From positions 1 to 31,351 of the forward strand of contig CAAGBQ010000084.1 in NCBI GenBank assembly GCA_900768105.1: a stretch of 31,351 nt of DNA. Direction: 5' to 3'. The stretch's first letter is position 1, and each line of letters starts with the position of its first letter. Origin of the DNA: Oscillospiraceae bacterium. Its GTDB lineage: Bacteria > Bacillota > Clostridia > Oscillospirales > Ruminococcaceae. This document shows positions 21,945 through 29,902 of this stretch, piece after piece. A program made the translations under genes and the position numbers. Under the pieces are notes generated by a model. It was not told where the DNA came from. It searched no databases and worked only from the letters and a program-made list of their open reading frames with translations.

Positions 21945-22145
21945 TCAGCCGCAGCCGCATCCGTTGTCGCAGCCGCACCCGCCGCAGCTGTTGCCGCATC
22001 CGCAGCCGCCGCAGCTGTTGCCGCATCCGCAGCCATTACCGCAGCCGCATCCGTTGTTATAGCCGTAGCTGTTGCCGCATCCGCCGCAGCAGGCAAAGAG
22101 AAGGATAAGAATGATTATCCACCAGCAGCAGTTATTTCCGAACAT
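21945..22145 (-). CDS. Gly/Cys-rich small protein, putative spore coat component
   Basis: A 66-residue protein. The N-terminus FGNNCCWWIIILILLFACC is hydrophobic and Cys/Trp-rich, and the rest is a near-pure Gly/Cys/Asn repeat with two copies of GNSCGGCGC. Similar clostridial proteins carry the name chorion class high-cysteine HCB protein 13, and small Gly/Cys-rich proteins of this style are known from spore coats. ATG 22145 has GAGGTGA upstream on the minus strand. A sequence matching the sigma-K consensus lies upstream at 22221-22249, consistent with late mother-cell expression. The coat role is inference. It ends at TGA 21945. Confidence 0.8.
   Translation of the reverse strand: MFGNNCCWWIIILILLFACCGGCGNSYGYNNGCGCGNGCGCGNSCGGCGCGNSCGGCGCDNGCGCG
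21982..22040. repeat. Tandem repeat inside the Gly/Cys-rich gene
   Basis: About 27 bases (CCGCAGCTGTTGCCGCATCC plus GCAGCCG) are repeated nearly perfectly. They encode the two GNSCGGCGC copies, so the array is a coding repeat whose copy number could vary. Confidence 0.7.
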
Positions 22146-22220
22146 GAAATTTCACCTCGCGAAACATAGTTTAATACTGGCGTTCGGCGGTCATTGCGCC
22201 GCTTTTTGCCGGTATGTTAA

Positions 22221-22249
22221 TATCATATGAAAACCCATAGCCTTTGGTT
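22221..22249 (-). promoter_or_regulatory. Sigma-K-like promoter of the Gly/Cys-rich gene
   Basis: On the minus strand AACC (22246-22249) and CATATGATA (22221-22229) are separated by 16 bases. This fits the Bacillus sigma-K consensus (mACm, 16-17 bases, CATAnnnTA) at every defined position. Confidence 0.6.
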
Positions 22250-22276
22250 ACTTTTTACCGCAAACGGAGGAGCTTT

Positions 22277-23785
22277 ATGAACGATAAAGAGTTTGAAGAA
22301 TTCTTCAAAAGCCTTGAAAACAACCAAAACAAAAACTCCGCAAAAGATGAACCTGCGGACGACGAATTTGTATTTTCAAGCTTTTTTGAGGATAGGACCA
22401 CAGCAAATAAGAAAAAAGAACACGCCGAAGGCGGCGCGGCGCCGGATTTTTCCGATGATGAGGATTTTGCTCCGCCGCCGCCCGCTGCCGATGACGACGG
22501 TTCCGCGGCGTTTCCGCCGCCGCCCTCCGCGGATGAGGAGGAGCAGCCGGAGCCGCCGAAAAATGAAGAGGAGCCTCCCGCAGAAAAGCTCTTCGGCGGA
22601 ATCTTCTCAAAAAAAGAGGAAAAAGCCAAAAAGGCAGAGCCTGCTCCGCAGCCGGAGGAGGAAGAAGAACCCGATGAGCAGGAATATGACCCAAAGGAAA
22701 AGGAAAAACGCAAAAGAAAAATAATCACAAACTGGCTTACCACAATAATCTGGGTTTCCTGCGTGCTTGCGGCTTCCGTTTTCATTGCATATTTCGCCCT
22801 TTCAAGCATAAACGACCTTGTGGGCTTCAGCAAGCAGAGCCACGAAGCGGAGGTAACCATTCCGGAGGGTGCGACCCTCGGCGAGATTGCGGATATACTC
22901 AAGGATAACGGAATAATTGACGAGCCTTTTGCCTTTGAGGTATATGCACGCGTTAAAAAGATGCAAAACCGCCTTTATGCGGGAACCTATACCCTCAATT
23001 CAAATCTCGGTTACGACCAGATATTCCTTCAGCTCCGCAGCAAGGAACTGGAGCGCAAGACGGTAACGCTTACCTTCTATGAGGGCATGACCGCAAGCCA
23101 AATTGCCAAAAAGCTTGAAGAAAACGGCGTTTGCGGCTATGATGAGTTTATGGAGGTTGTGGATACCGCAAGCTTCGATTATGAATTCGAATCCATGATG
23201 GGAACAAGCGAGTATATCTACCATAAGTGGGAAGGCTACCTTTTCCCGGATACCTATGAATTCTTCCTTGATATGAAGCCGAGAAGCGTTCTTGCAAAAT
23301 TTGTGGATAACTTCAATAACAAAATAACCTCGTCTTATTACGAGCGTATGCAGGAGCTTGGTATGAGCCTTGACGAGGTCATCACCCTCGCTTCCGTAAT
23401 CCAGTCCGAAGCAGCGAATGTTGACGATATGCGCGGAGTTTCCGCAGTATTCCACAACCGTTTGGAGGATGGCTCCGGATTGCCGTATCTCCAGTCCGAT
23501 GTAACCTATTTCTATTACCGCGATGAAATCGAGCCCTATGTCGGCAGCGACGAAACGCTTGACGAAGCATACCACACCTCCTATGATACCTATTATAAAA
23601 AGGGTCTTCCGGTAGGACCGGTATGCAACCCCGGTACGCACGCCATTGAAGCGGCGCTTAACCCCGATATGGAAAACCACGGCCAGGACTATTACTTCCT
23701 TGCGGATTCTTCCGGAAAGTTCTATTGGGCAAAGACCCATGCGGAGCACGAAGCCAATATGGCTGCCGCCGGTCTTAACGGATAA
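22277..23785 (+). CDS. mltG: Endolytic transglycosylase MltG
   Basis: MltG cuts newly made glycan strands at the membrane and sets glycan length. The 502-residue protein has a long cytoplasmic N-terminus (1-148) that is acidic and proline-rich, a basic KEKRKRK patch, one membrane helix (about 151-176), then the extracellular part: a LysM-like domain (VTIPEGATLGEIADILKDNG near 193-212) and the YceG domain. The catalytic glutamate is E378 in LASVIQSEA; EGYLFPDTYEF and VCNPGTHAIEAAL are further family motifs. ATG 22277 follows GGAGGAG; a longer frame lacks a ribosome site. A terminator follows directly. Confidence 0.95.
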   Translation: MNDKEFEEFFKSLENNQNKNSAKDEPADDEFVFSSFFEDRTTANKKKEHAEGGAAPDFSDDEDFAPPPPAADDDGSAAFPPPPSADEEEQPEPPKNEEEPPAEKLFGGIFSKKEEKAKKAEPAPQPEEEEEPDEQEYDPKEKEKRKRKIITNWLTTIIWVSCVLAASVFIAYFALSSINDLVGFSKQSHEAEVTIPEGATLGEIADILKDNGIIDEPFAFEVYARVKKMQNRLYAGTYTLNSNLGYDQIFLQLRSKELERKTVTLTFYEGMTASQIAKKLEENGVCGYDEFMEVVDTASFDYEFESMMGTSEYIYHKWEGYLFPDTYEFFLDMKPRSVLAKFVDNFNNKITSSYYERMQELGMSLDEVITLASVIQSEAANVDDMRGVSAVFHNRLEDGSGLPYLQSDVTYFYYRDEIEPYVGSDETLDEAYHTSYDTYYKKGLPVGPVCNPGTHAIEAALNPDMENHGQDYYFLADSSGKFYWAKTHAEHEANMAAAGLNG

Positions 23786-23800
23786 TTCAATATGCTTCAT

Positions 23801-23837
23801 AAAAAGGCGCATCCGAATTTGGGATGCGCCTTTTTTG
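23801..23837 (+). terminator. Terminator of mltG
   Basis: AAAAAGGCGCATCC and GGATGCGCCTTTTTT pair around GAATTTG. Confidence 0.93.
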
Positions 23838-23972
23838 CGTGCGGCGCCGCGGATACGCCGTGTTTGTGCGCCGTATATTGCGGATTGCCGCCGCTTTCGC
23901 CAACCCGCCCTTATTTTCATATAATATATTGCCCCCGATAAAATAATTTCACCACGATTGGCGGTATTATAT

Positions 23973-24191
23973 ATGAAAGAATATTATTTCCTCACAAGCT
24001 CGGTCACTACGGCGATGAAGGGCGAAAAAATACTTGCCGCAAACGGCTTTCGCGCTTTTGTTTTCCGCGACGGAACAATAAATCCCTATGGCTGCGGCTA
24101 TGTGATAAGAGCGCTTGGCGACCGCGAAGCCATGGCGGCGATTCTTAAAAAGAGGGGAGTGCGGATAAATGAAATAAGGGAGGTACCGTAA
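23973..24191 (+). CDS. DUF3343 putative Se/S carrier-like protein
   Basis: A 72-residue protein of the DUF3343 group, described as putative selenium/sulfur carrier-like. Recognisable parts: KEYYFLTSSVTTAMKGEKIL at the N-terminus, the YGCGYVIRA cysteine region in the middle, and a closing KKRGVRINEIREV. The central cysteine would carry the persulfide or perselenide. It overlaps the cysteine desulfurase gene by one base (TAATG), which supports a donor-carrier partnership. The start is ATG 23973 with a weak GGCGG site; a TTG five codons earlier is possible. Confidence 0.85.
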   Translation: MKEYYFLTSSVTTAMKGEKILAANGFRAFVFRDGTINPYGCGYVIRALGDREAMAAILKKRGVRINEIREVP

Positions 24192-25336
24192 TGCTCTATT
24201 TCGATAATGCCGCAACAACATGGCCAAAGCCCGCGGAGGTAAAAAACGCCGTGCTTTCCGCAATGCTGTATTACGGCGCAAATCCGGGAAGAAGCGGCCA
24301 CAAAATGGCAATGGAAACTGCGGAGCGGGTTTTTGAATGCAGAGAGAGGGCGGCGGCGCTTTTTGGCTGCTCGGAACCGGAAAATGTGGTTTTTACTAAA
24401 AACTGCACGGAATCTCTTAATATTGCGCTGAAAAGTGCCGCCGCAGGCGGTCACTGCATAATATCCGACCTTGAACACAATTCCGTTTTGCGCCCGCTTT
24501 ATGATATGCAGCTTCACGGCGAAGCTGCCTTTTCCGTTGCGGAGGTGGATTTGCATAACGATGAACGCACTCTTGCAAATTTTGAGCACGCAATGCGCAG
24601 CGATACAAAGGCAATAGCGCTCACCGGAGCCTCGAATGTATTCGGAATAAAGCCGCCGGTGCTCAAAATCGCAAAGCTTGCGCACGAGCACGGCGCGCTG
24701 TTTATCCTTGATGCGGCGCAAACCGCAGGCGCGGAAAAATATAATATGGAGCGGGACGGAATAGATATTCTCTGCGCGCCGGGGCATAAGGGGCTTTTTG
24801 GCCCCATGGGCACGGGAATTTTGGCGGCGCAAAGGCCGGAAGTGCTGCATCCGCTGCTTTTTGGCGGAACGGGAAGCTTTTCGCTTGATTTTGCACAGCC
24901 GCCGGATATGCCGGAAAGCCTTGAAAGCGGCACTCTTAATGTTCCCGGGATATGCGGGCTTTCCGCCGGAATAGAAAAGGTTGCGGCGGAGGGAGAAAGC
25001 GCAATTGCAAGGCGGGAAATGCAGCTTGCCCAAATGATTTATGCAGAACTTTCGAGCATGAAAAATGTTACCCTGTTCACGGAGCTTCCGACGGAGCAAA
25101 ATTCCTCCGCGGTGATTTCCTTTGTAATCGGCGACCTTACCGGAGAACAAACCGCCGCCGCCCTTGCGGCGCGCGGCGCGGCAACCCGCGGCGGCTTTCA
25201 TTGCTCCGCGCTTGCCCACAGAAAAATGGGTACGGAAAACCGCGGCACCTGCCGCATAAGCGTCGGCGCGATGAACACCTTTGACGAAGCGCTAAAGCTT
25301 ATCCGCGTAATTTATTCCGCCGCAAAGGAGGGCTGA
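24191..25336 (+). CDS. Cysteine desulfurase family protein (class V aminotransferase fold)
   Basis: A 381-residue PLP enzyme that removes sulfur (or selenium) from cysteine (or selenocysteine). The family opening YFDNAATTWPKP is present. The PLP lysine is K200 in APGHKGLFGPMGTG, and the persulfide cysteine is C338 in RGGFHCSALAH. These features match the cysteine desulfurase subgroup represented by Enterococcus EF2568, which sits among selenium-related molybdenum hydroxylase genes. It is coupled to the DUF3343 gene. No selD or other selenium gene is in the window, so sulfur transfer is equally possible. Confidence 0.93.
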   Translation: MLYFDNAATTWPKPAEVKNAVLSAMLYYGANPGRSGHKMAMETAERVFECRERAAALFGCSEPENVVFTKNCTESLNIALKSAAAGGHCIISDLEHNSVLRPLYDMQLHGEAAFSVAEVDLHNDERTLANFEHAMRSDTKAIALTGASNVFGIKPPVLKIAKLAHEHGALFILDAAQTAGAEKYNMERDGIDILCAPGHKGLFGPMGTGILAAQRPEVLHPLLFGGTGSFSLDFAQPPDMPESLESGTLNVPGICGLSAGIEKVAAEGESAIARREMQLAQMIYAELSSMKNVTLFTELPTEQNSSAVISFVIGDLTGEQTAAALAARGAATRGGFHCSALAHRKMGTENRGTCRISVGAMNTFDEALKLIRVIYSAAKEG

Positions 25337-25571
25337 ACTCCGCGTACAAAGGCGCATACTCAAAAAAAATTTTCCAAAATAAAACCGCAGGGAATATTTT
25401 AATTATATCTTAAAAAATTTGTTAACAAAATAGGGCTTGAAAATGCATTATGATGTGTTATTATATAAATAGAAATTTTGCTTTGATTTAATATATGCGC
25501 TCCGCCCTGCGGAGCAAAAAATTCGGGACGGCTTTTTTCGGTAAGCACGGGTAAAAAAAGAGGGGAAAGAT
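25337..25571. other. Intergenic region before cdaA
   Basis: It holds an AT-rich stretch with a possible TTGAAA (25437-25442) and ATTATA 17 bases later, and a GCTCCGC-CCT-GCGGAGC hairpin at 25499-25515 without a T-run. I see no known riboswitch. Confidence 0.35.
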
Positions 25572-26441
25572 ATGACAAATGATTTTGCTTTTAATTGGAA
25601 CAGCATTTTAAATGTGCTTAAAACTTTTGGAATAAGCGATTTTATTGATATTCTTATCGTGGCCTTTCTTGTGTATAAGGTGCTCGGCTTTGCCTCGAAC
25701 AACCGCGCCGGAAGGCTGATAAAGGGCATATGCCTTCTTTTTGTGCTGTATTTCTTCGCTTCGGAGCTTACGCTGAAAAGCACCTCCTACCTTTTGGAGC
25801 AGGTGTTCAGCTTCGGTATGATTGCAATTATCGTTGTGTTCCAGCCGGAGCTTCGCCACGCTCTTGAAAGCATGGGCAAATCAAAAATATCAAACCTGAA
25901 TTTCTTCAATTTTAATAGCGAGCACCTTGATGATGAAGCGCTTATGCGCGACTGTATAACAAAGGTTGTGGATGGCGTTGCCGAGCTTTCAAAGCACGAT
26001 GTCGGTGCACTTATCGTTTTCGAGCGTGCAACAAAGCTTGGAGAAATAATCGCCACCGGAACAATAGTAAACGCCGACCCAAGCAAGGAGATAATCGGAA
26101 ACATCTTTTTCCACAATGCCCCGATGCACGACGGCGCAACAATAATCCGCGGCGGAAGAATATATGCCGCGGGCTGCTTTTTGCCCCTTTCGGAAAATTA
26201 TGATATAAGCAATATGCTTGGAACGCGGCACCGCGCCGCCCTTGGCATAAGCGAAAACAGCGACGCAGTCGCCGTCGTCGTTTCCGAAGAAACGGGCATA
26301 ATCTCCATGGCGGTAAACGGCCAGCTTACAAGGGAGCTTGACCCCGTAAGCCTAAAGCGCAAGCTTGAAGAGCTGCTTATAAGCGAAAAGCCCGATTCCA
26401 AAAAGGAAAAAGCGGCGGAAGGGGGCAAAGCGGATGAATAA
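25572..26441 (+). CDS. cdaA: Diadenylate cyclase CdaA
   Basis: CdaA makes the second messenger c-di-AMP from two ATP at the membrane, controlling potassium and osmolyte balance and wall integrity. The 289-residue protein has three N-terminal membrane segments (about 20-100), then the DAC domain. Catalytic motifs are DGA at 187-189 (APMHDGATII) and RHR at 219-221 (GTRHRAALG). The C-terminal tail is charged. ATG 25572 follows GAGGGGAAAG. The end overlaps cdaR by eight bases, the usual cdaA-cdaR order. Confidence 0.97.
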   Translation: MTNDFAFNWNSILNVLKTFGISDFIDILIVAFLVYKVLGFASNNRAGRLIKGICLLFVLYFFASELTLKSTSYLLEQVFSFGMIAIIVVFQPELRHALESMGKSKISNLNFFNFNSEHLDDEALMRDCITKVVDGVAELSKHDVGALIVFERATKLGEIIATGTIVNADPSKEIIGNIFFHNAPMHDGATIIRGGRIYAAGCFLPLSENYDISNMLGTRHRAALGISENSDAVAVVVSEETGIISMAVNGQLTRELDPVSLKRKLEELLISEKPDSKKEKAAEGGKADE

Positions 26442-27690
26442 CGATTCCATTTTGAAAAATAAAAAGGTGCTTTGGGCGCTTTCTTTTGCGGTTTCAATAG
26501 TAATTTGGCTTGTGGTTTCAACGGTTTTGCGCCCTACGGGCGAAACCACCGTTTCCGGTGTGGGGGTCAACATCAATGTCCAGTCCGGAATCCTCGGTCA
26601 AATGGGCCTTTCCGCAATAGAGGGCGGCGAAGCCACCGTTGATGTTGTAATAAGCGGCCGCCGCTCCGTAATAGGCGGCGTTACTGCGGAGGATATTTCC
26701 GTTTCGCCTTCGCTTTCCGGCGTTTCCGGCGCGGGCAAATATTCCTTGGAGCTTACGGCAAGGAACACAAGCGGAAAGGATTTTGAAATCGTTTCGGTTT
26801 CTCCGTCAACAATGGCGGTAAAATTTGATAAGTATGTGGAAAAAACCTTGAGCCTTTCATATATCGTAACCGGCGATTATTCCGTGCCGGACGACTATGT
26901 TCAGGAACCGATTTATACCGACCCGGGCGAGATAACCGTGGTCGGACCGGAAAAGGACCTTGAGGACATTGCGGGGGCAAAGGTAAGCGTTGCGCTTTCC
27001 GGCGAATATAACGAAACAATCGCAGTAACCGGCGATATTGTTCTTGTTAACAGGGACGGAACCGCCGTGGACTATAACCACGATGAAATAAGCATAAGCC
27101 AAAGCAGGGCGACGGTTTATATCCCGATTTATCAGACCACAACGATTCCTTTTGCTTTTGAATATACAAATATGCCCCAGGGCTTTGATTCCGCAACGCT
27201 GAAATACACTCTTTCGCAGAATATGGCGTTTGTGGAGGGCGAAAAGAATGTATTGAGCAAATACGGAAGCCTGTTCCTCGGCTATGTCGACCTTCGTGAG
27301 CTTACTCTTTCCAATTCCAGCTTCGAGTTTGATGTAAGCTTTCCGAACGGAATGACAGGAATTGATAACCTCGATTCAGTAAGGCTTGATTTTGATTTGG
27401 ACGGCTATGAGGAAGCAACCTTTAATGTAAAACAGATAAATATTGTAAATGTTCCGGTGGGCTATCGCGCAAATGCAAATGCCGGAAAAATTGCGGTAAA
27501 GCTTATCGGCCCAAAAAAAATTATTGAAGCGCTCTCTTCCGGCGATATAGTCGCCCAAATAGATATGAGCACGCGGGAAATTACCCAAACAGGCCAATAC
27601 AAAATGCAGGCGGATATAATTCTTCCGGAGGGAAGCGCCGCATGGGCGGTTGGCAGCTACTCCGTGACGGTCACGGTAAAAAATCAGTAA
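26434..27690 (+). CDS. cdaR: YbbR-domain protein CdaR, regulator of CdaA
   Basis: A 418-residue protein with one N-terminal membrane helix (VLWALSFAVSIVIWLVVSTVL, about 11-31) followed by several extracellular YbbR-type beta domains, with ITVVGPEKDLEDI as one of the typical domain boundaries. CdaR binds CdaA and modulates c-di-AMP synthesis. The ATG lies inside the end of cdaA. In many Firmicutes glmM follows; here it is absent and a hairpin separates cdaR from the next gene. Confidence 0.93.
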   Translation: MNNDSILKNKKVLWALSFAVSIVIWLVVSTVLRPTGETTVSGVGVNINVQSGILGQMGLSAIEGGEATVDVVISGRRSVIGGVTAEDISVSPSLSGVSGAGKYSLELTARNTSGKDFEIVSVSPSTMAVKFDKYVEKTLSLSYIVTGDYSVPDDYVQEPIYTDPGEITVVGPEKDLEDIAGAKVSVALSGEYNETIAVTGDIVLVNRDGTAVDYNHDEISISQSRATVYIPIYQTTTIPFAFEYTNMPQGFDSATLKYTLSQNMAFVEGEKNVLSKYGSLFLGYVDLRELTLSNSSFEFDVSFPNGMTGIDNLDSVRLDFDLDGYEEATFNVKQINIVNVPVGYRANANAGKIAVKLIGPKKIIEALSSGDIVAQIDMSTREITQTGQYKMQADIILPEGSAAWAVGSYSVTVTVKNQ

Positions 27691-27712
27691 TCATCAGCAA
27701 TTTTTTTAAAGA

Positions 27713-27754
27713 ACGGGTTCAAATTTTAAAAAAAGTTTGAACCCATTTCTTTTG
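27713..27754 (+). terminator. Terminator of cdaA-cdaR
   Basis: GGGTTCAAA and TTTGAACCC pair around an AT-rich loop, followed by ATTTCTTTTG. The T-run is broken, so termination may be partial. Confidence 0.7.
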
Positions 27755-27769
27755 TAAAGGAAAAGCAAA

Positions 27770-29356
27770 ATGCCTATAATTGTTTCAGAAATAAGGATTT
27801 CTCCGAACGAGCCGAAGGAAAGCGCCTTTGCAAAGGCGCTTTCGGCGCTTGGCTTGCGCCATGCCGAAAATGTCGGCACGCGCCTTTCAAAAATCTCCGT
27901 GGATGCGCGCCATAAGGATAGGGTGCAGCTTGTGTGCGCCGTTGCGGTAAGCTGCGCCGATGAAGAAAAGATTTTTGAAAGGAAAAAAGCAAAGAACATA
28001 TCCCTTCGCAAAATAGCTCCGCAGGAGATACCCACGCTTAAAAAAACGCCGGAAGCAAGGCCGGTTATAATAGGCTTCGGTCCGGCAGGAATGTTTGCGG
28101 GGCTTTATCTTGCGCGGGCGGGTGCAAAGCCGATTATTTTTGAACGCGGCGCAAAAATCGAAGAGCGTGCCGCCGCGGTGGAGGAATATTGGCGCGGCGG
28201 GGCGCTGCGCCGCAATGCAAATGTACAGTTCGGAGAGGGCGGAGCGGGCACCTTCAGCGACGGAAAGCTTACCACAAGAATAAACGACCCGCGCTGCGAT
28301 TTTGTCCTGCGGGAATTTGAACGCCACGGCGCACCGGAGGAAATACTGATAAAGGCAAAGCCGCATATCGGCACGGATAAGCTCCGCGCCGTGGTAAAAA
28401 GCATCCGCGAGGAGATAATTTCCCTTGGCGGAGAGGTACATTTTCTTTCGCAGGTGACGGATATTGAGGTAAATGCGGGCAGGGTGCGCTCCGTTACGGT
28501 AAACGGTGCTCAAATTCCCGCAGAAAATATAATCCTTGCCGCGGGCCACAGCGCAAGGGATACCTTTTCCGTGCTCAAAACAAAGGGCGTGCTCATGGAG
28601 GCAAAGCCCTTTTCCGTCGGCGCGCGGATTGAGCATTTGCAGGAGGACATAAACAGGGCGCAATACGGCGGCTTCGCCGAAAATCCGGCGCTTTGGGCGG
28701 CGGAATATCAGCTTTCATATAAGGTGGACGGTCGCTGCGCATACACCTTTTGTATGTGTCCGGGCGGCTATGTTGTGCCCGCCGCCGACCATGACGAAAC
28801 GGTTGTAACAAACGGTATGAGCTGCTTTGCACGGGATGGAAAAAACGCAAATTCCGCTGTGGTGTGCTCCGTTTCTGCGGAGGACTTCGGCGGCGACCCG
28901 TTTAGAGCAATGGATTTTCAGGAAAAGCTGGAGCACGCGGCGTTTGCTATGGGCGGCGGAAAAGCGCCCGCCCAAACCGTCGGCGTATTTTTAAGCGGCG
29001 GCGTATCCCGCTTTGGAAGGGTGGAGCCGACCTATGCCCGCGGAGTTTGCGAAGCGGATTTGCGCAAGCTTTATCCTGCGGAGATAACCTCCGTTTTGCA
29101 AAAGGGGCTGCTTAATTTTGACACAAAGCTTGCGGGCTTTGCCGCCGCGGATGCGGTGCTCACCGGTCCGGAAACCCGCACAAGCTCGCCTGTGCGCATT
29201 GTGCGCAATGCGCAGTCGCTTGAAGCAGTGGGTGCGGAGGGGCTTTATCCCTGCGCGGAGGGCGCCGGCTATGCCGGCGGCATTATGAGCGCCGCCGCCG
29301 ACGGAATCCGCTGTGCGGAAAAGGTGCTTGAAAAGCTTGGCGGGGGTGCAATATGA
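27770..29356 (+). CDS. FAD-dependent dehydrogenase (COG2509 type)
   Basis: A 528-residue flavoprotein of the uncharacterised FAD-dependent dehydrogenase group. The N-terminal ~95 residues form a separate small domain (VSEIRISPNEPKES...). The FAD dinucleotide loop IIGFGPAGMFAGLYLARAG starts near 99. NVQFGEGGAGTFSDGKLTTR and the C-terminal CAEGAGYAGGIMSAAADGIR are family hallmarks. Substrate unknown. ATG 27770 follows AAAGGAAAAG. Its stop overlaps the following acetyltransferase gene by four bases (ATGA), so the two are coupled. Confidence 0.92.
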   Translation: MPIIVSEIRISPNEPKESAFAKALSALGLRHAENVGTRLSKISVDARHKDRVQLVCAVAVSCADEEKIFERKKAKNISLRKIAPQEIPTLKKTPEARPVIIGFGPAGMFAGLYLARAGAKPIIFERGAKIEERAAAVEEYWRGGALRRNANVQFGEGGAGTFSDGKLTTRINDPRCDFVLREFERHGAPEEILIKAKPHIGTDKLRAVVKSIREEIISLGGEVHFLSQVTDIEVNAGRVRSVTVNGAQIPAENIILAAGHSARDTFSVLKTKGVLMEAKPFSVGARIEHLQEDINRAQYGGFAENPALWAAEYQLSYKVDGRCAYTFCMCPGGYVVPAADHDETVVTNGMSCFARDGKNANSAVVCSVSAEDFGGDPFRAMDFQEKLEHAAFAMGGGKAPAQTVGVFLSGGVSRFGRVEPTYARGVCEADLRKLYPAEITSVLQKGLLNFDTKLAGFAAADAVLTGPETRTSSPVRIVRNAQSLEAVGAEGLYPCAEGAGYAGGIMSAAADGIRCAEKVLEKLGGGAI

Positions 29357-29784
29357 GATTTGAAAAATCGAACGGAATAAAGGTAAAGGTGCTTCCGGAA
29401 CAGCAGGAATTTGTCGGAACGCCGGAGATGATTGAAACGGTGCTGAAGCGGGAAGGGGTAATCGCTTTCGATGTCTTCGAAGGCGGGCAGCTTATCGGCT
29501 TCGCCATGCTGCGCGAATATAAGGACGACGAAACCGGCGAAAGCTGCTGGTTCCTTTGGGAATATGTAATCGACCCTGCGCTTCAGGGAAAAGGCTACGG
29601 AAAAAAGGCCCTTGGCGAGCTTTTTGAGCTTATGCAAAGGGAATACGGCGCAAAAATTTTTACCACGACCTATATCTGGGGCAATACCGCCGCAAAAAAT
29701 CTTTACGAGGGCTTCGGCTTTGTCGAAACCGATGTTGTGGACGAACCGGACTGCCACGAGGTTAATATGATTTACCGCATTTAA
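29353..29784 (+). CDS. GNAT-family N-acetyltransferase
   Basis: A 143-residue GNAT fold acetyltransferase. The acetyl-CoA-binding segment is YVIDPALQGKGYGKKALGELFEL, with the Q/RxxGxG/A loop, and WGNTAAKNLYEGFGFVETD is the C-terminal N-x-x-A-x-x-x-Y motif. The substrate is not evident. Its start overlaps the dehydrogenase stop by four bases. A terminator follows at 29801. Confidence 0.92.
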   Translation: MRFEKSNGIKVKVLPEQQEFVGTPEMIETVLKREGVIAFDVFEGGQLIGFAMLREYKDDETGESCWFLWEYVIDPALQGKGYGKKALGELFELMQREYGAKIFTTTYIWGNTAAKNLYEGFGFVETDVVDEPDCHEVNMIYRI

Positions 29785-29800
29785 CACAAATACTTCAATA

Positions 29801-29833
29801 AGCCTCCGCAAAAATTTGCGGAGGTTTATTTTT
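29801..29833 (+). terminator. Terminator of the dehydrogenase-GNAT operon
   Basis: CCTCCGCAAA and TTTGCGGAGG pair around AA, followed by TTTATTTTT. Confidence 0.88.
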
Positions 29834-29839
29834 GCTATT

Positions 29840-29872
29840 TAAAAGAAAAGTCCCACGGTTAAACCGTGGGAC
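29840..29872 (-). terminator. Terminator of the minus-strand GNAT genes
   Basis: GTCCCACGGTT and AACCGTGGGAC pair around one A; on minus the stem is followed by TTTTCTTTT. Confidence 0.85.
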
Positions 29873-29902
29873 AAAAAAATCAATATGCTTTTCTCCGTAA
29901 GA

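Noticed and set aside
21945..22145. CRISPR-like array of short repeats
   Set aside because: The repeats are contiguous coding repeats for Gly/Cys motifs, with no unique spacers.
23973..25336. Selenocysteine codon in the DUF3343/desulfurase genes
   Set aside because: Both frames run through with normal cysteines and no in-frame TGA or nearby SECIS-like hairpin that I can see.
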